The notes beneath the pieces are model-generated. The model saw nothing but the letters and a program-made list of their open reading frames with translations, ran no database searches and was not told where the DNA came from. A DNA stretch of 64,000 nucleotides from Polytrichum commune (taxonomy: Eukaryota; Streptophyta; Polytrichopsida; Polytrichales; Polytrichaceae): contig OX485803.1 in the NCBI GenBank assembly GCA_950295325.1, positions 57,117,554-57,181,553 on the forward strand, written 5' to 3'. The first letter of the stretch is position 1. Each line of letters begins with the position of its first letter. Position numbers and translations under genes: made by a program. Shown here piece by piece: positions 49,642 to 62,252 of the stretch.

Positions 49642-50409
49642 AGAATTTCACTTAAGGCACATTGATATTCAATCTATCATGAATATATTTGTATCCAAGC
49701 ACTCGTGTTTTGTACCTAAACGTAATTTTTTTTTATGATATTAAGTTTTTTAACCAATTCAAAAAGTGTATTTGAAGAATAGATTTATTATGAATAGATT
49801 TATTCTGACATAGTTGCCATAAATATAATTATTTAATTCAAATATATATTCTTGTGCGTGGAGAGGTGAAGTTTGGGCCTCTTGGGTGTTTACAGATTAA
49901 TCAACAAATAAGGCGAGTACTAGGCCCACGTATTGTTAGGGGATTAACCCGCACACAATGTCCCGTGGATGTCCTTACACCCAAGCCCGAACTCTAAATA
50001 TTAGGCCCAATAAGATCGTTTGGTTTCATCAAATCATGCCCAAGGGGCTTCATACTAGGGTTGGGCTTGAGCATTTACTCAATATATGTGGCATTTTTAA
50101 GTGATCAAATTTTGGAGTCAAATCTTTATGCCGGCTTGAACAAATTAGGACAAGGTTTTTTTGGCTCAAACTCTCAATACGGTCCAAATTGGGCTCATTC
50201 ATTGGATAGTGAACATCTCTACCATCGATTCGTGAAAGGTAAATTCTATTCACTAAAAGGACATTAGGACCTAAAATTGGGCCTCACCTCTTTACATGTG
50301 AGAAGTAGTGCCTAAAAAATGTTGATGAAGTTGGGCTGGAATTAGGACTCAATGCTTGAGGATTGGGCCAACCTTCCATACAGCCATAGGCCATGTATAA
50401 AGCCATCCT

Positions 50410-50775
50410 TTAGAGTAAGTTGACTTTCGATTTCTGTTTGGTTCAACATTTCAACGTGTTGACAAATAAAATCCACGTGACGTTCCATGGGTCTTGACCA
50501 ATGTGAATACAACACATGGAAATTTAAATATTTTGTGTCACATCATACAGGTTTAGACGGTTGTTTCATTTTCCCTCTGCATTTCCTTAGGATGTTGTTT
50601 GGTTCATGACTATATATATACTTTTTTTTCTTTTTTTCTTTTTTTTTGGGGGGGGGGGGCGACTTTTGGCCATTTGACATATTCACATTGGTCAAGACCA
50701 TGCTCAATCCAACATGAAAATTAGATTTCGGCACTCAAAGTGTTCAACAAGACAAACGACACTCCTGAGGTATTC
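50410..50775. repeat. Fold-back element
   Basis: GGTCTTGACCAATGTGAATA near 50491 is exactly complementary to TATTCACATTGGTCAAGACC near 50679. Similarity of the arms extends outward through GTTCAACA and TTCGATTTC. G- and T-runs lie between the arms. Confidence 0.6.
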
Positions 50776-52498
50776 ACCTTTTGTTTAATTCTTGGTTGTT
50801 GATGTATGGTTTTGTTCACATTCACATTCAATAGTGGACCCCCCCCCCCCGAATTAACAACATCTCATTAAAAATTTAGATTAAAATTAAAAAAAATTAT
50901 ACATATTTCACATCGTTGCAACATGACAATAAATAATATATAAATTATGATAACAAGTAAAATCTACCTTTCCTTCCATCCCTAGGACTTCTTTACTTCC
51001 TTGCCAATGGATCTTCCTTTGCTCCATATGCATTGTGTTCATTAGAATGATGGTAAATTTCAAGATTATCAATAATTTCAATAATAGTAAATTATTTCAA
51101 TATTTCAATAATAGTAAATCATGATAAACGCCGAAATCCACTAGTCCTTAAGTCCTTTGTCCCAAAAGTAGTACCTCAACCGTGAATGCCCCCTAGAACT
51201 ATGTGTTTTGTGAAGAAAGGAAAGGCACACAAGAAGCAAGGAATTAGTCAAGAAAAAAATAAACAAAAAGAAACAATGCAAACACTATCCAACACAAGAA
51301 TATTACACTGACAACCTTGATTGAATAATGACTAGGTATTCAATGAATCTACATATGATCTAATAGGTCCTTATCCCTATGCTTCTAACTCAAACCCTAT
51401 CTCACAAATGGGACTTTACCCGTCCTTGATTTGCTATGTTTCAATATTTTTCGTTTGTTGATTTCCCTTGATTTGTTGGAGACCATGAGCCAAATTGTTG
51501 ATTGCTTAGTGCACAATCAATATGCTCAGGTAGGTAGACGAGGCATGATGTAATTGTCATGACCTAGTTAACGATATCCAAACCCCATAAATTCGTCATT
51601 CTTCACATTCTTAGTGAAACCCACATTGGGCCCGAACTCATGCCCAATCCCAAGTCACTTGAGGTCAATCTGTACAATCTTAACCGTTAAGAGCATGAAA
51701 GTTGGGACTTACCACTTCACACAGGTCCCAAGTCCTAAGTCTTAAGTATGACATGGATATCTACGTACCTACACGACAACAATTGTTGGAGACGAGGGTT
51801 GAGACTTGTGTTGAGAGTTGGGTCAAGCAAAAAACCAGACCCAACTCTCAACACAAGTCCTGCAAATATTTTTGCACAAAATAAAATCAAGATCTGACTT
51901 CAATGATAATCAACCATACTTGATGGTTTCTTGAGGCTCAAAAGTTGGAACTTTGCCTCCATGTTGGGACTTGGGATCCCATGTGAACCGGCCCTGAGTA
52001 TAATTAGTTTCCTAAGTGAGTATTTCCACATTTCCACTCCTTCACTCTCACAAACAGGAGACTAGTCACTAGTCTCTAACCTTGGAATAATTCCTTCCTC
52101 TCTCTTCTCTGTCGCCCACGTGTATGTGCCAAATGCATGTCGGATCTCTCTCTCCCGCTCTCTCTGCATAGGTACAAACTCTCGCGCTGTGCTTCAATTC
52201 CACTCTTCGATGATTCAATCTTCTGCTCCTGCTTCTCGGCATGTGTATAGACTCTCTTTGATGTATTTGCTATGATTGTTTGGGTTGTCAGGGTATGTAG
52301 GTATACTGAGTACCTCTCCTTGAGTGTTTTCACTCTTCGGTAAATCAATCCTCTTTTACAAAGCTCCTGCTTCCCGGCATGTGTAGACTATATTTGATGT
52401 GTTTGTTATGACTGTTATGTGATTGTCGCTCCTTGTAGAGTGTTCAATCGAGTTTCTCATTTGGAAAGAGGTGGTGGGTTATCTTGGGCGTCGCAAGG
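50776..52498. other. Intergenic, 5' side of the DUF3429 gene
   Basis: AT-rich, with a C-run near 50838. GGTTGAGACTTGTGTTGAGA near 51799 and its complement near 51845 form a small inverted repeat. CTCTCTCTCCCGCTCTCTCT near 52148 may be part of the gene's leader. Confidence 0.5.
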
Positions 52499-55400
52499 AT
52501 GAGAGTGGCAATAGCAGTGCGAGCTCTTGAGGGCTGTCGATGTCTCTCCCAATTCACTTCATCCGGGACTGCGGTGGGCTCGTGGCGACGATATGCGTAT
52601 GAGGGCCTTGTTCCTGTACCCTACTCAACTTCGGTGGGCTCTAACGTCACAGGAGAACATGTGGAGAGGTTAGAGAAGTCCCAGTCTCCTCTGTGGATGT
52701 CGTCTCCAATGATACAGAGTGCGCTTACAGGAACTCCATTCAATGGGTCCAAATGTGTTGTGGGTGGCCTTGAAGGTGCCATTCTGATGGAACCTGGAAC
52801 CTGGGGTATTAGAGGATCGCACAGGGCGAGACCTCAGGTAAGAAGGCCTAACATTGCATCTTCAACAATTTTAATTGAAAATCTCATTGGAAACTCGTTT
52901 GGGTCAGTCAACCTACAACGGGGTTTTTACTTCATAGGCAGTCATGTGGAGAAGCCAATCCAATGTTGCAGCAAAATGCCTGTTCGCCAATCTATGATTG
53001 TCGTTGCAAGATAATGCGTGCTGAGAAATTGTAGCAGATTTTCAAATGGAGTTTTAGGTTTAGGTTTGGGAAGTGGATGCCCAATTCGGTAAATGAGGAT
53101 TTGGAGATGTGTTTGTGAGCTTGAGGTACTATGTTGGTTTATGGTAGAGCTTTGGATAATGTGTGCAAAATAACTGAATATGTTCAACACTGGGATAATT
53201 TTTTTTCTCCAACCTTGTATTGAAATGGAGCTTCTCTGCCTTTTCTGGATTATATTAAGATGTCATGAGGGTGAGCTTAAGCAGTCCATTATGGAGCTTT
53301 TGTTGGGGAATTTTGCAACCGAACATACACAAACCCTTCTCTTCGGTTTGCTACCCTTGAAAACGAGTCTCTTGGCTGGTTTTGATGGTGTTCTGCAACC
53401 TGCTGGTTTTTGGAGTATCAAATTGGTTTCAAATTAGCTGGTTTCAAATTGGTTTCCGATGTAAACCCTAAAATCTGTTAACATCAGTCTTTTCACTAAG
53501 AGAAACTATTTGATCTTGTGTAACGCCTCATTCATGAATGCATCTCTTTGCTGGAAATACATTTATGATACGTCCCTTGCTTACACGTGCACACTCACGA
53601 CCTTTATTTAGTTCATGAGCTGTAACTGTGATGTTTCTTATTCTCATCCAACAGGATTTTGTACGAGGTTATGCAACTTCATCACCCTCGTCTTCATCAC
53701 CCTCATCTTCATCATCCTCATCTTCATCACCCTCATCTTCATCACCTTCGTCTTCATCACCTTCACCTTCATCAACATCAACATTGAACAATTCTGTATG
53801 ACCTTTTTCTCAATCCTTGTACGCTTGCTAGTCAGAGAACATTTTGTCTCTTATTTATTGCACAATCAGGATCCTTAACCACTTTGTTTGCCAAACAACA
53901 TTGTGTAGTGTGGGATGGGATGAGTTTGAAGGATTAGCAATGCCTGCCTCAGAAGCATCGTGACACAATGAATCATTTGGTGGTTGCTTTCCTTATTATT
54001 TACATTTCATTTTCAATGTGCTGGTGTATATTATCAGCAGATTGCAGTTCTGTTGTTTTATGGGCCTTGCTCCTGATATTGCATTACAAAGTGTGTATTT
54101 TCTGATGTGATATTTACCAGGGTATTATGAACTGGCATTGAAGACCCTTGTTGCATCTCCATCTTTGATTGTTGGATACTTATGTTACTATCAGGATGAG
54201 GTATAAAGCATGAACATAATTGGTGCCATGCAGGGCAGACATGTTGATGAACCCAATTCAAGGAAGGCAGCAGTATTTAAGCAAACACTTTTGGACTTTG
54301 GAGCAGTTCCTTTTCCTGCTCTGGTGCTAGGCATAGCAGGGCTCATCCCGTTTGTTGCATTGGCCCCTCCACTTGCCTCATTCCTCCCGTTACCTGTATG
54401 TCACTCATTTTTCTTACCTTTTTAATATGCAAATCTTGGTGGTGCTATTCCAGCGAGATTTTTGGCTACAAGCATGTATCTTTTCACTTTCAATCTAATC
54501 AATATAAGTTTTTGGTTTAGTAGGTCATCATCCTGTAACAAAATGTTTTAGGCATGTAAAGTGGTTCTAGCAGGGCAGTGTGCAATAGGCTAATATGGAA
54601 GGGCAGGAGCTTTGCAGGAAATTCTGCATGTTTCGGCTGCTGATGCACAAGCAGCATATGGTGCATGCATTGTTACATTTCTTGGTGCAGTTCATTGGGG
54701 TTTGGCTATGGCTCAGTATGCAGGTTAGTTACCACAGTTAATTGCTGCCGTTAAGATCCACATATCAACCTGAAAGGAGGGTGGACTAGGTACACCATTT
54801 GTACCTTAACGGGTAGAGGTGATCCTTGTTAGGTTTTTCATACATGTAAACTGCCAATTATGTGATATTTACAAGGAGTAATATAAATTTGATTATCAGC
54901 ATTTGCTACTCAACCTCTGACTCCCTTGTGCGGTTCAGCTCCAGGCAAGGGACATGGAGTTGCTGGTGTGACATTAACGACCACACGGTAGGTGTGGGTG
55001 GCTGTCCCTATTTAATTGGATGCAACTTTTTATTATCCATTTGGCTGCAGTCAAAGTTCACATCATCTCTGACTTCACTATTCCTGGCTTTGGCCTGTAA
55101 TAAACAATCTTGAGTGCCTCTTGAACTTGTCTCAACAGCTGCATCTTTCTATATGCGATTACTGTTGCGATGTCAACAGTTTCACTAAGTTCATTGATGG
55201 TTTTGGATCACCTGTAGCATGCAGAGAAGAGAATACTGGAACCCAAACTGCCCAAGTATTCTAAACTAGTTTTATACAGATGTTTCAGTCAGGCTCTAGC
55301 TCTGAGCTTTGAAGATGCACATTAATTGCAAATTGCGTAGTGTCATGTAGGAGACATGTCATTAGTGGCAGAGGTGGAACTATCATACTCTATTTAAGAA

Positions 55401-56264
55401 ACTGGCAATGCTTAGCCAAGAAATGGTAATGGTTGCAGGTATTTGTGGAGTGTTGTGCCATCCCTTGTCGCATGGACAGCTCTGCTCCTACATCCTGCCC
55501 CCAAATTTGCTCTGCTCATGTTCTCCCTTGGGATGGTAATTGCTCATTCCTATCTTATTTCTCAAAATTCTAACCGGAATTGTCTCCTCACAAAGTCTGC
55601 ATCATTTCTAAGGTCATGAGCACTCGCCAAAGACCAATGCTGAATGCTTTATGTGTGGACACATTTGGCATTCTATGGAATGGGGTCATAGTTCTTTCTT
55701 TCATATGTTTGGAGAAATTCCCTGTATGATGTATAGATGTTATGAAGCTAAGTGGCAAACTAACTTCCTGCATTTGAGATTCTGCTAAGAGCAAAAAATC
55801 ATGTGTTCCATCAGGCTGATTATAGGATGAGTGCTACATCATTTTGTTTTCACATGGAGTTAACAGATACATTGAAGGGTTTGATTGATATGTTGGAAGG
55901 CTTCGTAACATTTGGTCTTTGGACGCGGTCTGAAATTGGGGCTTTCTTTGTTTTGCATGTGAAGGTACTTGGCGTGGATTTCCTCTTTGCAAAATTAAGA
56001 TTAGTTCCATTCTGGTAAATCCTCATCCAGATTATCTTGCCCTCATGATATCCAGAATCCTCCATCCTCTGTATGAAAGCCATCATTGGTGGCATCTATC
56101 ATATCCAACGCCTTCTTGCTGTTGCTTCTGTAATGCTGATACTTGAAATGATCCTGTTCGTTCATGCTTGCAGGTTCTTATCCCTAAGGTGGCCCCTTAC
56201 GGTCGTGGCCACATTGAGCATGATACCTTCATTTCTCGTTGCTGTGGCCTCTTATCAACTGTGA
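52499..56264 (+). CDS. DUF3429 / TMEM69-like mitochondrial membrane protein
   Basis: Eight exons: 52499-52837, 53655-53795, 54234-54395, 54618-54723, 54945-54987, 55439-55535, 55965-56014, 56174-56264. They total 342 aa and all phases close. The N-terminal exon is basic with few acids, like a mitochondrial presequence. Exon 2 begins DFVRGYATSS, which resembles a presequence cleavage region, and then runs into pure Ser/Pro sequence coded by a CATCAC-type repeat. The conserved domain starts in exon 3 (DFGAVPFPALVLGIAGLIPF). It goes on with QAAYGACIVTFLGAVHWGLA, the 43-nt exon 5, RYLWSVVPSLVAW, VPFWFLSLRWPLTVVATL and ends ASYQL. Four or more membrane helices are expected. This matches the DUF3429/TMEM69 family of bacteria and mitochondria, function unknown. 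The ATG at 52499 was chosen over a TTG at 52484. Confidence 0.85.
53673..53785 (+). repeat. CTTCATCAC-type repeat coding for a Ser/Pro tract
   Basis: Imperfect TCATCACC(C/T)TC(A/G)TCT units about 15 bp long lie in exon 2 of the DUF3429 gene. Read in the gene's frame they give SSPSSSSPSSSS-like sequence without a stop. Confidence 0.85.
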
Positions 56265-56810
56265 AAGAGGCATTCAGATCCCTTGATATAAGCCTGTGTT
56301 AAACCTGCAGTACAGGTTTGCAATAGGGGGAGGCTTGGTGTGGCAAACTTTCACATCATTGTTTGTCTTGTGTTGTCAAGTTGGGACCTCTGCAGGTAAA
56401 TACACAATGTACAAATTTCAAGGCTTCTGTCAACTTTGATACAAAGAGCTGATGTGAAATCTGAGACTGACACCTTTGTTATAATGCCATGGACTTGTGT
56501 TCAAATGTTTGGTAGCACACATTCACATTGTTTTGCTTGATTTTGAATTGCGTGACACCAAGTGATTGAAAATTTATATTCCCTCTATTGTATCACGTTA
56601 CTACGTAAATAGGAACCATATCATATTCCCGATTCAACAAAAAGCTCTCGTCAGTTACAAAATATGTTCATACTGGAAATATGAGATGTTAAGTGAGCAG
56701 TGAGCAACATTTGATGAGATAATCTACACTGGTATGTGCAATCAGGTGGACCTCATGAATGGGTTGACTCTTAACCCATGAAAATTACCATGCATTAAAA
56801 CTGGATCACA

Positions 56811-56864
56811 AAACATGTTATTAATGTGTCTCCTATACAGATGAGACACATTAATAACATGTTT
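56811..56864. other. Perfect 22-bp stem hairpin
   Basis: The arms at 56811-56832 and 56843-56864 are exact complements (AAACATGTTATTAATGTGTC and on), with a 10-nt loop. It lies 550 bp after the DUF3429 stop. It could be a tiny MITE or an RNA structure. The remaining 56265-57309 shows no gene. Confidence 0.8.
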
Positions 56865-57309
56865 CCTGTCCTTTGATACTGTGGTAATAGATATTAAAAG
56901 TAATGTGGAATGTTGATGATTAGTGTGGGTAAATGAATGAATGGGGAGAACTGGCTGCTAGGTATAGATTTATGCTCTATTCACACGCTCGGAGAAATCA
57001 CAGAAATCAACTAAAGCCCCACCGCAACAAAAAGAAGCGACCCCAGGTGAAAAACAGTAAAACCTTTGCACAAGAAGTTTTCTCCATTCTCCAAGAATGC
57101 ACCCTCCGCCATTCAAGAAGAGCGTGCCACGTCCCCGTTCTCCATTCTCCGAGAATGGGAAGAAAGAGGTGTGACAACCCCTAATATTAAGTGGTGAAAT
57201 CATATAAAAAAGGGCGTTTTATACAAGCGTTCAGAATGGTTGTTAAAACTCGAAGATTAAAGCTATGTGGAAAACTAGAAATAGACTGAAAACATAACCT
57301 ACTATGTAA

Positions 57310-57381
57310 GCGTCTGTAGTCCAACGGTTAGGATAATTGCCTTCCAAGCAATAGACCCGGGTTCGACTCCCGGCAGACGCA
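57310..57381 (+). tRNA. tRNA-Gly(TCC)
   Basis: Acceptor stem GCGTCTG / CAGACGC, anticodon stem and loop TTGCC-TTCCAAG-CAA with anticodon TCC, and T-arm CCGGG-TTCGACT-CCCGG are intact. Length is 72 nt without intron. TTTT at 57388-57391 can stop Pol III. Confidence 0.97.
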
Positions 57382-58669
57382 GGTTTGTTTTACTTTTCAT
57401 GAACAGGCTGTCCTCTTTAATTTTGTTCACAGAACATTATTTCGGACTTGTGTGATGATAAACAAGTGCCTTTTGACGGAGTTGATTTCAATCCGAAAAG
57501 TTCAACAATGTATGCTCATGTTTTCAAATTTTCCTTTCACTTTGCAGTACTCGGAAGTTTTGTTTGGAGAACAATTGGACCATAATATATTCCTTCGTTG
57601 AGTACTAAACATTTTGGAGAAGCAAGTGGAGGTGCTTTTGGAGAAAGCAAAGGAAGTCTTGGACCCCTTGGAACACTTTGGGACAATGAAATGGTACTAG
57701 CATATACTTGAGTAACTCTTTTAATATAACATTTTTTAGTAACATGAACAACGCTCATTTTCATCATAAAACATGTGCATAGACTTGTCCACTGAGTTTA
57801 TCTAGGTTCACATGTTAAATGATTTGTTGAAGTAGGGAAATATTATAATAGTTGGAAAGGTCTCTCATGCCACTTAGATTCAATGAATCTCTCAGCTTCA
57901 GAAGAGTTTGGTTCATTTTGATGCCTTATTGGCCACTTTAATTCCTCGATGTAAAAAGATCGTTGGTCCACCATTTGATGAATGTTCTATTATATGTGTT
58001 TTCATTATGATTCACTTTGTTTGAACATGAATTGGATTGCATTGACCTTTTAAACGAGTTCGTTAAATGTTTGCACAAGAATTCATTTGCAAATGGTCTT
58101 TGGTCAAACATGTATTCTTGAAGGTTTGTCGCAATGCTCAGTCGTACTTGAATCTCGAGCCCTGACAACTTTCAAGTCTTAGCATCCCGTGATTGGAGGT
58201 TGTCGGAGGTAGTTGGAAGCAATCTAAACTGTCTCTTGGATGGAGAGCTCCCATAACGACAACAACAAACATGATCTAGACGCTTCACTTGAGATCCACT
58301 AAAAGTCCCATGTACACCAAACTAAATAAAAGATTTACAATTCTAGTGACATTGACAAGCTTATGTGTCAAAAGTGTGTCAACAAACAAGATGATAAATA
58401 AGAGGTGCTATGACATCCCTCTAAACATCTAAACATCCAAACATTTCATCATATACCACAAAATGAGTGATTTTTGAAACCTTGTAAAAAACTCACTACT
58501 AGTTCTCACATCATGCAAATTCAATAATATTCAAAAATATAATCATTTTCTAGATTAACATGTAGATATGCTTACTTTCCCAAATGGGTAAAGTAGTTTC
58601 CTTACACCAAATGAGGTGGGCTTGGTACATCATTCGTGTGAAGGATGTCTTTCCTCCTAGCTTCAAGGC
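57382..58669. other. Intergenic, no gene seen
   Basis: Only short frames without recognised content. Confidence 0.5.
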
Positions 58670-59313
58670 AAGAGGGTGAACCGACTGCTAGTTACACATG
58701 AACCAGTTGAGTTTGAGAACTAACCCCGGGGGGTGCACTCCATTGTCAAGTTGAACACCACGTGCGATAAAAATATTTTTTTATATATTAAAATTTTAAA
58801 TTAAAATTTACTTTTTACATAAGGCTTCACCAAAATGGGTCAAAATTTTATCAAGGTTTTTTCATGAGTAGATACACATGGTATCTATTACATAGTAAAA
58901 AAATATAATCAAACTTGAGGATTTTCTTTTCTTTATAAAACATACCTTTTCACCCTAGAATGACGCATAATTGAACTAAAAAAACATTCTACAAAAATGA
59001 AGATGACTAAAGATTTCCAAAAAAAATATTAAAAAGATACTATCAATGGTTATCTATATGTAGGAAAAATATCATAAATTTTAAAATTATCTATGGCATA
59101 TAATATAGGGTAGCAAACTTTATCTCACGTGATTATGAAACGTAAGGGGGTGTGATCACCCTGAAGAAATAACTGGTTGATATTCAAGACTACAGGATAA
59201 TTAGTACTCATTTTAGAACAATCTAGAGAATATACCTCTAATTAATAAAGAAAAACCAAAAGATGTTAGCATATAACCGGTTGAACTTGGAAATACTAGG
59301 ATCTCGACCGATT
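58670..59313 (+). repeat. Dispersed AACCGGTT repeat, copy split by a TIR element
   Basis: Left part 58670-58725 and right part 59166-59313 together match 10697-10886. The element at 58726 lies between them. Confidence 0.75.
58726..59165 (+). mobile_element. MULE-like non-autonomous TIR element, copy 2
   Basis: Left end CCGGGGGGTGCACTCCATTG and on through TTGAACACCACGTGC. The right end is a decayed inverse (CACGTGATTATG, GGGGTGTGATCACCC). It is flanked by GAACTAACC (58717-58725) and GAAATAACT (59166-59174), two decayed copies of a 9-bp target that reads GAAATAACC in the empty site at 10739. The interior matches the element at 61605 (CACCAAAATGGGTCAAAATT, TATGTAG, TAGGG-TAGCAAACTTT). 440 bp. 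Confidence 0.8.
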
Positions 59314-61105
59314 CATGTGTTTGTTGTTAGACCCTTGGTATAATTTCTTCCCCGCTCAATGATGGCATTACCATGCAGCGACATCTATTGGCGAAATAGG
59401 AATAAAAGAAAGTGGATTTATTCATGGGCTAGATGTAAGGGCTCTTTCTCTCTCTCTCTGCGGACATCGGCTTAAACTTCATTTATTTAACATATGTTGT
59501 TTAAAGGATGTTGATGTGGGATTACATGTAGACCGGCACATGCTTTGGCCAACGTTAACTGCAAGATGACACCCTCTGAGGGGCTGATCACACCAACCAC
59601 TTCTGGCACCATCCGTGAGCATCTCCGACTGTAATAGTGTGAAAAGTGGTGGGCCAACATCTATTTCCAAACATAATCCCCATCAATTTCACAGCCAGAA
59701 CCAGACGGAAAATTCGGTGTGATCGGGACATGAGAACAAAAGTCTTGTGTCGTGGTGAATCTTATGGGTAGTATTCCAAAACAAAACAAGAAAAACGAAG
59801 TACCACTACAAGTTTACAGCCATGAGGGAGAAGAACTGGATTGTTGCAGCTCCAATCTTGTCAATTTCTCTCTTGCCAAGTTATTTAAGAAACATGCTCA
59901 CCTTAGATTTGGATTTGATGCGAAGGACCATAATTTTATTGAACCGAAGTCGTAGATGGGTTTAAAGCCTATATGAATCCTCATGATATTATTTGGAATT
60001 TGAAGACAAAATTCATTATCAACAACACATAAATGTGGAAAAAAACAACCTTCGCAACAAAAAAATTCCGCACCGTCCAGGAGAAGGTATACAAAGGCTT
60101 CGGTGAATATAACACAATAGCATTTGAATACTATTGTATTCCAAAGGCCACAAAAATTATCTCAAGGATCGTCAACAAAAAGATGGTGGTTTATGATTCC
60201 CTTTAGATTTATGCATGGTGAAGGTTATTATTGATGCGAAATGGCCTTGTAGAACGTTGGACAAACTCAAAATTTATAGTGAGATTGACCATGAACATGA
60301 TGATGAACATGTGAGGAGTGAGACAATAGCACAAACAATGAAATTGAAGAAAAAGAGTAGAAAAATAATAATAATTAAAAATTATATAATTGTAGATTTC
60401 CTAACTTCTTGTATTTTTTAAAGATTTACATATATTTATAATTGTAGATTAGGGTTCTGAATTGTGATATAATTTTTGGCTAGTACTTCAATTTTAAATT
60501 TTACTTGAATTTATTATTTAGATTGATATCCACCTTAGATTATAGTATTGACTGTAACATATTTTTGGTTAATGTCCTAACTTTAGGTTTTTTTAACATC
60601 CTAAAACCATTGATTGCTCAGTGATCATCAACAAAAGAGCTAGCAACATTCAAAGAAGCAAGAGCGTTGTCCGGAAAGACATGTCGTTCAATTCTTAAAC
60701 ATTCTTGGTTACAAATACTTCATAGGATTTTTCTTTGGCTCTTTTGGTGAGTCAACACACTTTCTATCTAATTTTTATGGGAGATATGTAAATCATAAGT
60801 CATTACTTGAATGTTATAATACTAAAATATGATGTCAAAAAAATTTAAATATCTACTTTTGACATTAAATTTATATAAATAAATGTTGAATAGTAAATAT
60901 ACAATTAAAATGCTATATTATTATCATAATCATTGTCCATCATATAATCATATCATTAGGATTCTATGCTAGGAATTTAGCGTGTTATAATTCTAAACTT
61001 GGACTTTAGTCCAATTTTACTTAAATATTGAATAAAGTGATCATATTTTTGGTGTGTTGGGAACTCATGTGAGAGTCCAATCAATGGTTGCCACTCCAAT
61101 GCAAA
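59314..61105. other. Intergenic, no gene recognised
   Basis: AT-rich. Two short plus-strand frames (59752-59955 and 60215-60421) could be relics of an old coding sequence, but no motif is recognisable. A CT run lies near 59450. Confidence 0.45.
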
Positions 61106-61530
61106 CTTTGTTGGCTCTGTCTATAGGATAGAGACTATGCATCAACTTCTTCGTTTCAAGAGCAAATTTCCTAACCACTTTGTGTTCACACTTGGACATT
61201 ACTTGTTCTTGTTATTTTTTGTCCACTTTATGTAATGTGGATGTTAACTATAGTTTATATATATATATATAAGTGCTCCCTAAAATGCATTGAAAGAAAT
61301 CTAGTTAACTATAGTTATTTTGGTAGTTCTTGATTATTTATTTTAAAAAATTTGGGTGATATATGAGTAGCTTCAATCCTTGACCTGTATTTGAGAAGAA
61401 GATGCACAAAATCCAAGAAAGGTTTGGTATAGTGAATAGCCATGATGAATTGGCATGAGCAAAGTGGACAACTACAATTGTAGTCTTTCATAATAAAGGA
61501 CAGAGCCTCACGGTTCTACCGTTTTGTTTG
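61106..61530 (+). repeat. Dispersed repeat R1, copy C
   Basis: Matches 32735 and 49180 from TTGGCTCTGTCTATAGGATA to GAGCCTCACGGTTCTACCG. It has a (TA)n run near 61256, like copy A. Confidence 0.85.
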
Positions 61531-61604
61531 TTTGAATACCCATGATGTTTATTTTGATAAATGTGAAATATGTTATAATGTTCTTGTAAATGTGGTTGTC
61601 ATGC

Positions 61605-62025
61605 ATGTGGAGGTAACTCCATTGCAACGTTGAACAACCACGTGCAAACACTTTACATGCAAAAATTCCTACTTTTTACATAAAACATCACCAAAATGGG
61701 TCAAAATTTTATCATTTTTTTTTCATGAGTAGATATACACGGTACCTATTACATAGTAAAAAATGATAACTGAATTTGATGATTTTTTTGGGGTAAAAAA
61801 AACACGCCATTTCTAACTAGAATGACGCAGAATTGGACTAAAACATTTACTACAAAAATAAAGATGACTGATTTTTTTTTTTTAAATACAAAAGATACTA
61901 TCAATGATTATGTATATGTAGAAAAAATATCATAAAATTTGAAAATGATCTATGGCATGTGATGTAGGGGTAGCAAACTTTGTTCGCACGTGGTGTTCAA
62001 CTTGATAATGGAGTGACCTCCCCGT
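61605..62025 (+). mobile_element. MULE-like non-autonomous TIR element, copy 3
   Basis: The ends are inverted over nearly 40 bp (left GGAGGTAACTCCATTGCAAC, right complement GGAGGTCACTCCATTATCAA, both going on to GTTGAACA-CCACGTGC). TTGTCATGC lies directly outside on each side (61596-61604 and 62027-62035), a 9-bp target duplication. 421 bp, no coding capacity. Confidence 0.85.
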
Positions 62026-62220
62026 GTTGTCATGCTCTTGTTAATCATTCAATTTAACTTTTTGAATTAGATTCATCGCCATTGACAAGGAAATTTCATG
62101 AGGAACACGATGATACCTATTGTGATCTTCCTAGCATCTTCCTTTTGGATGGATTTGCCATCAAAGTCATTCATTAGCTAAAATATGGCCTCTTAGGAAG
62201 GCAAGGGTTAAGTACGGAAA

Positions 62221-62252
62221 ACCACCATACCACCATACCACCATACCACCAC
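62221..62252 (+). repeat. (ACCACCAT)n-type short tandem repeat
   Basis: Four near-perfect ACCATACC units in 32 bp. Confidence 0.85.

Noticed and set aside
57100-57170. CCATTCTCCGAGAATGG palindrome as a heat-shock element
   Set aside because: The spacing of TTC and GAA does not match the nGAAnnTTCn rule, and no adjacent gene start exists.
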